This document shows, in pieces, positions 31,893 through 36,952 of a stretch of DNA of 36,952 nucleotides. Under the pieces are notes generated by a model. The model searched no databases. It was not told where the DNA came from and was given only the letters and a program-made list of their open reading frames with translations. The DNA comes from Rubricoccus marinus. GTDB taxonomy: Bacteria; Bacteroidota; Rhodothermia; Rhodothermales; Rubricoccaceae. Position numbers and translations under genes: made by a program. The stretch covers positions 45,649 to 82,600 of the forward strand of contig NZ_MQWB01000001.1 of the NCBI RefSeq assembly GCF_002257665.1. The letters run 5' to 3'. Positions within the stretch are counted from its first letter, which is position 1, and each line of letters begins with the position of its first letter.

Positions 31893-33071
31893 TTAGTCGC
31901 GGACGGAGAACGGGACGCGGAAGGCGTCCTCGGCCCAGCGGAGCGAGAGCACGCCTCCCTCACCGCCAGAGGCCTCCACGTCGATCGTGAACGCTTCCGT
32001 GCTGGCGTCCAGGGACTGCCGCTGCATGGGAACGCGGCCCAGATCCTGCGATTCGTCGTACCGGTTGCCGTTCTGGCCGGTCTCGCGGTTGACGATCAGC
32101 GTTCCGCCATCGGGCTGCGGAATCGAGAACAGGGTATAGGTGCCCGCGGGGACCGTGAGCGCGTCCGCGCCCTCGCCGAGCACCAGGTCGCGGTCCGTCG
32201 TCAGGTGCGTGGCCTGGTTGGCGCCGGTCCGCCAGAGGTCGCCCCAGGAGACGAGCGCGCCCCAGATGTTGCGGTCGCGGCGGAGCGGCTGCCCGTAGTC
32301 CACAGAGATCGTGGCGCCCGCCACCTCAGCGACGGTCTCGCCCCGCCCGGACAGCGCGCCGACCGATTGCCCGGCGGCGTCCATCTCGGCCCAGCGCGTA
32401 GCGGCCTGCTCTACCTCCACATCGCCGACGCGGGTGACGACGAGCGCGCGCGTGGTCTGGCCCGCATCGAGCGAGACGAGGCGGCCTCTGGCGTCGGCCT
32501 CGACGGTCATCGGGCCGCGGAAGGGGTGCCGCACGGTGACGGCCCCGTCATCCTGCACGTCACTCGTGAACGCGACGAGGCCGCGCGAGGTGAACAGCGG
32601 CTGGTCCAGCGGTCCGCCCGCCTCGACGGCGCGCTCCACCATGATCTCGAACGGCCAGTGCACCATGTCGATAAACGGGAGCGCCCGCTCCGTCAGCGCG
32701 ACCATCCGGACGGTCTCGGGCTCGTCCGTCGGCCGCTGCGTTACGCGGAGGCTGTCGCCAGAGGGCTCTGCGATCTCGCGGCGCAGGACCTCGTCCGTGA
32801 GCGGCTGCCGCGTGACCGCCTCGTAGCGCACGAGGTCGCCGTCTGGACCGAGCACGAGGTCGTACGTCGTGAGCGTGGTGCGCGGCGCCCGCAGCGCGAC
32901 CGTGGCTGTCATCCCCGTCGGGGTCCGCGCAAAGCGCTCCACCGCGAGGGTGTCCGAGCCCAGGCGCGTGACAAACGCGGCCTCTGGCGCATCGGAAGCC
33001 TCTGGCGCGACCGCGGAAGGGGCAGCGCAGGCGACGAGGAACACGAAGAGGAGCGGAGCGAAACGGAGCAC
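31893..33071 (-). CDS. DUF2911-domain lipoprotein
   Basis: 392 residues from a GTG at 33071 (VLRFAPLLFVFLVACAAPS), chosen because it opens a lipoprotein signal with the Cys at residue 15. The frame runs further upstream into repeat-derived sequence, which I exclude. Residues 25-240 are a beta-rich region with no family I recognise. The C-terminal 150 residues match DUF2911: VDYGQPLRRDRNIWGALVSW, WRTGANQATHL, VPAGTYTLFSIP and NRETGQNG. DUF2911 proteins are common exported proteins of Bacteroidota relatives with no known activity. The signal is followed by decamer-encoded APEASDAPEA. It is convergent with the signalling module. Confidence 0.88.
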   Translation of the reverse strand: MLRFAPLLFVFLVACAAPSAVAPEASDAPEAAFVTRLGSDTLAVERFARTPTGMTATVALRAPRTTLTTYDLVLGPDGDLVRYEAVTRQPLTDEVLRREIAEPSGDSLRVTQRPTDEPETVRMVALTERALPFIDMVHWPFEIMVERAVEAGGPLDQPLFTSRGLVAFTSDVQDDGAVTVRHPFRGPMTVEADARGRLVSLDAGQTTRALVVTRVGDVEVEQAATRWAEMDAAGQSVGALSGRGETVAEVAGATISVDYGQPLRRDRNIWGALVSWGDLWRTGANQATHLTTDRDLVLGEGADALTVPAGTYTLFSIPQPDGGTLIVNRETGQNGNRYDESQDLGRVPMQRQSLDASTEAFTIDVEASGGEGGVLSLRWAEDAFRVPFSVRD

Positions 33072-33192
33072 GGCGAGAGGGGATCGGTACGGGTCGCCTT
33101 TCACTCCGGGCCCACGCCTTCGGGTTCCCGTTCTGGACCACGGCGACCCACTCGGTACCCGCGCCAGAGGCCGACTCGGGCTCTCTTTCAGT

Positions 33193-33634
33193 GTCATCCC
33201 GAGCGAGCGAAGCGACGAGAGATCTCAGCGCGGTCTCTATTCTTGAGCAAACAGTGCCAACGACCCCGTGCCCTCGCGCCGATCCGTCTGGGTGTACATC
33301 CTCGCGAGCCGAACCCGGGTGCTCTACACCGGCGTGACGAACAACATCGAGCGCCGGTTGAACGAGCACAGAGAGGGAGCGCCCGGTTCCTTCACGGCGC
33401 GCTACCGAGCCCGCCGGCTCGTTCACCTGGAGGAGTATCCAAACGCGCGAGACGCCATCGCGCGGGAGAAGCAGATCAAGGCGTGGCGGCGCGAGAAGAA
33501 GCGGGCGCTGATCGAGGCGGAGAATCCAGAATGGCGAGACCTCGCAGCGCCAGAGGCGGAGCGGTAGGCGAGGCGCGAGGCCTCTGGCGGGATCGGCGTT
33601 GAGATCCCTCGTCGCTGCGCTCTGTCGGGATGAC
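33193..33634. mobile_element. element E: inverted repeats flanking a GIY-YIG gene
   Basis: The left arm (33193-33231) starts GTCATCCCGAGCGAGCGAAG. The right arm (33596-33634) read on the minus strand starts GTCATCCCGACAGAGCGCAG. Over 39 bp they agree at about 34 positions. Each arm has a short internal hairpin and ends with a GATCTCA/GATCTCAA-type segment. The only gene between them is the 99-residue GIY-YIG protein, so the whole looks like a small cassette. Whether it moves is inference. Confidence 0.6.
33268..33567 (+). CDS. small GIY-YIG endonuclease-like protein
   Basis: 99 residues from a GTG at 33268. VWVYILAS and VLYTGVTNNIERRLNEH are the GIY-YIG core with its conserved Arg. AIAREKQIKAWRREKKRALI and AENPEWRDL are the usual end of the single-domain URI/YhbQ-like family (COG2827 type). 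Such proteins are predicted nucleases, but their cellular role is largely unproven. The gene lies alone between 39-bp inverted repeats (element E). It is the intact counterpart of the frameshifted gene at 8637-8935, which sits beside a family-A element. The last residues, APEAER, are decamer-encoded. Confidence 0.9.
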   Translation: MPSRRSVWVYILASRTRVLYTGVTNNIERRLNEHREGAPGSFTARYRARRLVHLEEYPNARDAIAREKQIKAWRREKKRALIEAENPEWRDLAAPEAER

Positions 33635-33690
33635 GCTGTCGGGCGCGCCTGTATCTCTGGCGTCAGAGGCTGTGCGCCCAGAGGCACAAA

Positions 33691-33718
33691 CGCCCCGCCG
33701 ACCAGAGCCAGCGGGGCG
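33691..33718 (-). terminator. hairpin terminator after qorB
   Basis: Stem CGCCCCGC / GCGGGGCG (33691-33698 and 33711-33718) with loop CGACCAGAGCCA. On the minus strand it is followed by TTTGTGCC. Same stem and nearly the same loop as 2604-2633 and 35224-35251. Confidence 0.75.
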
Positions 33719-33732
33719 CCACAGGCAAGGCT

Positions 33733-34578
33733 TCAGTCTGCCAGCGCGGCGGCGATGGCCTGCGCCAGAGGCGTCGTCGGGCGCCCGATGAGGCGGCTCA
33801 GCGTGTGGCTGTCGTCGTAGAGCGCGCCCTCGGACGCGGCGGCGTCGGATTGCGCGATCATCGCGGCCACAGGCGCGGGCAGGCCCATGCCTTCGAGCGC
33901 GCCGCGGTAGTCCGCCTCGGGCATGTTGCGGTACGCCACCTCGCGCCCCGACTGACGGGCGACCTCTGCGGCGTACTCCGCCATCGTGAAGGCCTCGTCG
34001 CCAGCCAGTTCGTAGACCTCGCCTGCTGGATCGTCGGCGGTGAGGACGGCAGCGGCGGCGGCAGCGTAGTCGGCCCGCGTGGCGGGCGTCAACCGCGCGT
34101 CGCCCGCGCTTCCCAGTACGGCGCCGTGCTCAACGGCTGCGCCGATGGAGCCGGTGTAGTTCTCGATGTACCAGCCGTTGCGGAGCACCGTGTACGGGAC
34201 ACCGCTCTCGGCCAGGTAGGCTTCTGTCTGGCGATGCTCCTCCGCGAGTCCCAGAGCTGACGTGTCGGCGTGGAGCAGGCTCGTGTACACGATGAGGCCG
34301 ACGCCAGAGGCCTTCGCAGCGTCGATCACGGCGCGGTGCTGCGGCACTCGCTTGCCGATCTCGCTGGCGGAGATGAGCAGCAGGCGGTCGACGCCCTCGA
34401 AGGCTGTGGCCAGCGTCTCAGGGCGGTCGTAGTCGCCCTCGCGGACCGAGACGCCGAGAGTGGCTGCGCTCTCAGGATCGCGCGCGATAGCGACGATCTG
34501 GTCAGCCGGAACGCGGGTGAGGAGGTCGGAGATGACGAGGCGGCCGAGTTGGCCGGTCGAACCGGTGATGGCAATCAT
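33733..34578 (-). CDS. qorB: NAD(P)H:quinone oxidoreductase 2-like (NmrA family)
   Basis: 281 residues. MIAITGSTGQLGRLVISDLL is the Rossmann start. IVAIARDPESAATLGV, VREGDYDRPETLATAFEGVD, LIVYTSLLHAD and YTVLRNGWYIENY match E. coli QorB (YtfG), an NADPH-dependent quinone reductase of the atypical SDR/NmrA group. It should be cytoplasmic and reduce quinones or related electrophiles. It diverges from an HxlR-type regulator, exactly the ytfG/ytfH arrangement of E. coli. The 76-bp gap contains a TACT-N7-AGTA inverted repeat. A shared hairpin terminator follows the gene. Confidence 0.9.
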   Translation of the reverse strand: MIAITGSTGQLGRLVISDLLTRVPADQIVAIARDPESAATLGVSVREGDYDRPETLATAFEGVDRLLLISASEIGKRVPQHRAVIDAAKASGVGLIVYTSLLHADTSALGLAEEHRQTEAYLAESGVPYTVLRNGWYIENYTGSIGAAVEHGAVLGSAGDARLTPATRADYAAAAAAVLTADDPAGEVYELAGDEAFTMAEYAAEVARQSGREVAYRNMPEADYRGALEGMGLPAPVAAMIAQSDAAASEGALYDDSHTLSRLIGRPTTPLAQAIAAALAD

Positions 34579-34619
34579 GAGTGGGGGGGATGTGGATTTG
34601 CAAACCTAGGGCCCATGCT

Positions 34620-34634
34620 TACTTTTGGGAAGTA
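34620..34634. promoter_or_regulatory. TACT-N7-AGTA operator between qorB and ytfH
   Basis: TACTTTTGGGAAGTA is a perfect inverted repeat (5-bp arms, 5-nt centre) placed between the two divergent starts. It fits the TACT-N7-AGTA pattern bound by the HxlR-family quinone/thiol sensors YodB and HypR of Bacillus. A longer GCTTAC/GTAAGC pair surrounds it (about 34617-34652). Confidence 0.6.
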
Positions 34635-34654
34635 CATACAGAACCGTAAGCGAC

Positions 34655-35047
34655 ATGCCTGACACTGTTTTCATCTCCGGCGCCCTCTCCGATGCCGTTC
34701 AGCGCGGGGACGTCCTGAGTGCCGATTGCCCCTCGCGTCCGGTCCTGCGCCGCGTGACGAACCGCTGGGGCGTCGTCGTGCTGCTCGCGCTCGCGTCGGG
34801 TACGCACCGCTTCAGCGAGCTTCGACGGAAGGCGAACGGCATCAGCGAACGGATGCTGGCGAAGACCCTCCAGGACCTGGAATCCGACGGGTTCGTGGAT
34901 CGCGTGGCCTACCCGGTGGTGCCACCGCACGTGGAGTACAGCCTGACGCCGCTGGGCCAGGAGTTGCTGCCCCACGTGGCCGGGCTGGCGGACTGGGTCG
35001 AGAGCAACATCGGCCGCATCCTCGCGGCGCAGGCCGAGAGCGAGTAG
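34655..35047 (+). CDS. ytfH: HxlR-family transcriptional regulator (YtfH/YodB-like)
   Basis: 130 residues from MPDTVFISG (an ATG ten codons upstream falls inside the operator). The winged-helix HxlR domain (about 25-125) is clear: CPSRPVLRRVTNRWGVVVLL, FSELRRKANGISERMLAKTL, LESDGFVDRVAYPVVPPHVE and YSLTPLGQELLPHV. C25 is in the position of the redox-sensing Cys near the N-terminus of YodB-like regulators. It is divergent from qorB and probably represses that gene, and perhaps itself, until oxidants or quinones modify the Cys; this is family-based inference. Confidence 0.92.
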   Translation: MPDTVFISGALSDAVQRGDVLSADCPSRPVLRRVTNRWGVVVLLALASGTHRFSELRRKANGISERMLAKTLQDLESDGFVDRVAYPVVPPHVEYSLTPLGQELLPHVAGLADWVESNIGRILAAQAESE

Positions 35048-35198
35048 GCCTCTGGCGACCCCTCGCGCCTCTGGCGACCCCTCGCGCCTCTGGCGACCCC
35101 TCGCGCCTCTGGCGACCCCTCGCGCCTCTGGCGACCCCTCGCGCCTCTGGCGACCCCTCGCGCCTCTGGCGACCCCTCGCGCCTCTGGCGCCAGAGGC
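35048..35198 (+). repeat. 19-bp tandem array (7 units) capped by the 18-bp palindrome
   Basis: Seven identical units of GCCTCTGGCGACCCCTCGC run from 35048 to 35180, starting on the base after the ytfH stop codon. They end in GCCTCTGGCGCCAGAGGC (35181-35198). Each unit is one decamer plus a 9-bp spacer. There are no variable spacers, so it is not a CRISPR array. Copy number should vary between strains. Confidence 0.95.
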
Positions 35199-35218
35199 CA
35201 TGCGCACAGCGGACCACG

Positions 35219-35251
35219 AAAAACGCCCCGCCGGCCGGAGCCAGCGGGGCG
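35219..35251 (-). terminator. intrinsic terminator after gcdH
   Basis: Stem CGCCCCGC / GCGGGGCG (35224-35231 and 35244-35251) with loop CGGCCGGAGCCA. On the minus strand it is followed by TTTTTCG, the best U-tract of the three related hairpins. Confidence 0.85.
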
Positions 35252-35290
35252 CAGATCAGCAGACGCCAGAGGCCTCTGGCGCGAGCGGCT

Positions 35291-36562
35291 CTAGTTGGAG
35301 CCGACCTCCTTGGCCACCTGCGGCGGCGCGGTGGCGGCGCCGTCGCCAGAGGAGACCGGGTTGCCGAGCGGCGTGAAGGCCTGCACGCCCGTCAGCTCGC
35401 GGCCGAGGATGAGGCCGTGGATGTCGTAGGTGCCCTCGTAGGTGTTGACCGATTCGAGGTTGACCATGTGGTGGATCACGCGGTACTCGCCGGTGATGCC
35501 GTTGCCGCCCATCATGTCGCGCGCGATGCGGGCGATGTCGAGGGCGGTGCCCACGTTGCGGCGCTTGGCTAGCGAGACCATGCTCGGGTGGCCCTTGCCC
35601 TGGTCGCGGAGGTCACCGAGACGCCACGCCAGAAGCTGCATCTGCGTGATGTCAGTCAGCATGTTGGCCAGCTTGGTCTGGATGAGTTGCATGGAGCCCA
35701 GCGTGTGGCCGAACTGCTTGCGCTCGTTGACGTACGTCCGCGCGCGGCGGAAGCAGTCCTCGGCGGCGCCGACGGCGCCCCACGAGATGCCGTAGCGGGC
35801 ATTGTTGAGGCACATGAACGGCCCCTTGAGGCCGCGGATGTCCGGGAACGCGTTGGCCTCGGGGATGAACACGTCGTCGAAGACCATCTCGCCGGTGACG
35901 CTGGCCCGGAGGCTCATCTTGTTGTGCGTCTTGGGCGCCGTGTAGCCGTCCATGCCCTTCTCGACGAGGAAGCCGCGGATGACGCCGGGGTCGTCCTTGC
36001 TCTCCTTCGCCTTGGCCCAGACCACGCCCACGTCCGCCAGAGGCGAGTTGGTGATCCACATCTTCGCGCCGTTCAGCTTGTAGCCACCGTCCACCTTGAG
36101 GGCGGTCGTGATCATGCTGCCGGGGTCGGAGCCGTGGTTGGGCTCGGTCAGGCCGAAGCAGCCGATGAACTCGCCAGAGGCCAGCTTGGGCAGGAAGCGC
36201 TCTTTCTGCTCCTCGGTTCCGAAGGCCTCGATCGGGTACATCACCAGTGAGGACTGGACCGACGCGAACGAGCGGTAGGAGCTGTCGACGCGCTCCAACT
36301 CGCGCGCGACGAGACCATAGGCCGTGTAGCTCGCGCCCGCGCCGCCGTACTTGGGGTCGACGGTGATGCCGAGAAGGCCCATCTCGCCCATCTCGCGAGG
36401 GATCTCCGGGTGGAAGACCTCGTCCTGGTTGCCCTCCAGAGCACGTGGCTCCAGCTTGCTCTGCGCGTAGTCGCGCGCGGACTCCATGATGAGGCGCTCC
36501 TCTTCTCCGAGCATGGACTCGAAAAGGAAGGGGTCGTCGAGGTTGAACGGCTGCTTGGCCAT
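35291..36562 (-). CDS. gcdH: acyl-CoA dehydrogenase, glutaryl-CoA dehydrogenase type
   Basis: 423 residues from [18 protein letters not shown] (ATG at 36562). FAD-dependent acyl-CoA dehydrogenase signatures are complete: [62 protein letters not shown] and [33 protein letters not shown], with the catalytic Glu, is the form found in glutaryl-CoA dehydrogenase, which oxidises and decarboxylates glutaryl-CoA to crotonyl-CoA in lysine/tryptophan breakdown and passes electrons to ETF. A long upstream extension of the frame is repeat-derived and excluded. The FixX-like ferredoxin gene lies just upstream on the same strand, consistent with an electron-transfer partner. Confidence 0.88.
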   Translation of the reverse strand: MAKQPFNLDDPFLFESMLGEEERLIMESARDYAQSKLEPRALEGNQDEVFHPEIPREMGEMGLLGITVDPKYGGAGASYTAYGLVARELERVDSSYRSFASVQSSLVMYPIEAFGTEEQKERFLPKLASGEFIGCFGLTEPNHGSDPGSMITTALKVDGGYKLNGAKMWITNSPLADVGVVWAKAKESKDDPGVIRGFLVEKGMDGYTAPKTHNKMSLRASVTGEMVFDDVFIPEANAFPDIRGLKGPFMCLNNARYGISWGAVGAAEDCFRRARTYVNERKQFGHTLGSMQLIQTKLANMLTDITQMQLLAWRLGDLRDQGKGHPSMVSLAKRRNVGTALDIARIARDMMGGNGITGEYRVIHHMVNLESVNTYEGTYDIHGLILGRELTGVQAFTPLGNPVSSGDGAATAPPQVAKEVGSN

Positions 36563-36684
36563 GGGTTCGGGGCGGTTTGGGTCGTGTCGGTCTGAAGGTA
36601 GTACGAGGCCGCTGGCGGGCGTGTGCCCGGGCGGCGATGCGTATTGCGTGATGCGTAAGGGGAGCCGCCGGGAGCGCCGTGCTT

Positions 36685-36710
36685 GCCGGAGGCCTCTGGC
36701 GCCAGAGGCG
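36685..36710. repeat. decamer palindrome between fixX-like gene and gcdH
   Basis: GCCTCTGGCGCCAGAGGC lies within this stretch, in the 186-bp gap between the ferredoxin stop codon and the gcdH start. The rest of the gap shows TGCGTATTGCGTGATGCGTA and no gene. Confidence 0.7.
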
Positions 36711-36748
36711 AGCGCCCTACTGGCCACTCGCGATTGGCTCCTTCCCCC

Positions 36749-36952
36749 TTACCCGCGCTGCCAGTTGACGCCGCGGCCGACCTCGGGATCGGGGTAGCTC
36801 CACGCGACGGCGCCCTGGTCGCAGGCGTACATGCACGTGCCGCACTCGATGCAGTCCTCGAACTGGAAGTGCACCTTGCCGAGGTCGTCCAGGGTGTAGC
36901 AGTTGGCGGGGCACACGTAGGTCGTGCACTTGTGCGGGCAGCCCGAGTTGCA
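36749..36952 (-). CDS. fixX: FixX-like 4Fe-4S ferredoxin / ETF-quinone oxidoreductase iron-sulfur end (N-terminus off window)
   Basis: The last 67 residues are visible, reading in from the right edge. CNSGCPHKCTTYVCPANCY, FQFEDCIECGTCMYACDQ and the ending YPDPEVGRGVNWQRG match the FixX ferredoxin family and the equivalent C-terminal iron-sulfur domain of ETF:quinone oxidoreductase. It would pass electrons from ETF toward quinone. The neighbouring glutaryl-CoA dehydrogenase is an ETF-linked enzyme, which supports this. Whether the missing part is a short ferredoxin N-terminus or the large flavoprotein cannot be decided here. Confidence 0.82.
   Translation of the reverse strand, partial: CNSGCPHKCTTYVCPANCYTLDDLGKVHFQFEDCIECGTCMYACDQGAVAWSYPDPEVGRGVNWQRG

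Larger units (their letters stand above)
1..36952. repeat. window-wide dispersed decamer GCCTCTGGCG / CGCCAGAGGC
   Basis: The decamer occurs throughout the window on both strands, inside genes and between them. By eye about 26 copies of its nine-base core lie in the first 5 kb alone, against well under one expected by chance. Inverted pairs are frequent in two phases: GCCTCTGGCGCCAGAGGC and CGCCAGAGGCCTCTGGCG. Within genes it is read as ASG, PLA, LWR, RQR, APEA or ARG according to frame. This entry marks the family as a whole. Confidence 0.95.

Noticed and set aside
35048-35198. Possible CRISPR array
   Set aside because: The units are directly tandem 19-bp repeats with no variable spacers and no cas genes nearby.
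36563-36727. N-terminal extension of the glutaryl-CoA dehydrogenase
   Set aside because: The extra 55 codons are encoded by a decamer palindrome and low-complexity [13 protein letters not shown] begins the family-like sequence.

Overview
The window is very GC-rich, compact DNA from a bacterium that looks like a member of the Rhodothermota (Rubricoccus/Rubrivirga-like). This is an inference from a CarboxypepD_reg-type TonB receptor, an LruC-domain lipoprotein, starts without Shine-Dalgarno sequences and PD40 lipoproteins; no rRNA gene is present to confirm it. I see no tRNA, CRISPR array, integrase or IS transposase.

Layout. 1-2556: a PD40 beta-propeller lipoprotein (minus, runs off the left edge) diverges from a secreted protein of unknown function. 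2668-5386: a TonB-dependent receptor and a small His/Cys-rich exported protein (minus). 5508-25887: a 20-kb exopolysaccharide locus, all minus strand. In transcription order it holds an LruC lipoprotein, a polyprenol-phosphate sugar-phosphate transferase, UDP-glucose dehydrogenase, a half-length TolC-like protein, a Wzc-like co-polymerase with a degenerate ATPase, a glycosyltransferase, a Wzx-like flippase, a Wzy/ligase-like polymerase, three overlapping glycosyltransferases, a nucleotide-sugar epimerase, a hexapeptide acyltransferase and a final glycosyltransferase. 26550-31638: a signalling module with a stand-alone receiver (minus), a five-PAS hybrid histidine kinase with receiver and HPt, and a LytTR response regulator. 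31893-36952: a DUF2911 lipoprotein, a small GIY-YIG protein between inverted repeats, a qorB(ytfG)/ytfH redox pair, a glutaryl-CoA dehydrogenase and a FixX-like ferredoxin (partial).

Three patterns cut across the genes. (i) A decamer, GCCTCTGGCG / CGCCAGAGGC, occurs roughly five times per kb (about 26 in the first 5 kb by eye), in genes and between them, often as the palindrome GCCTCTGGCGCCAGAGGC. In genes it is read as APEA, ASG, PLA, LWR or RQR and often sits in linkers. (ii) Tandem GCGTTCGTCGAA boxes with 20-21 bp spacing (minus strand) lie 61-83 bp upstream of four exopolysaccharide-locus genes. They resemble AlgR/LytTR sites, and a LytTR regulator is encoded next to the locus, so the signalling module probably controls the exopolysaccharide genes. 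(iii) Intergenic spaces hold several families of short elements whose ends are GTCAT-hairpin inverted repeats. One intact and one frameshifted small GIY-YIG gene lie within or beside such elements.
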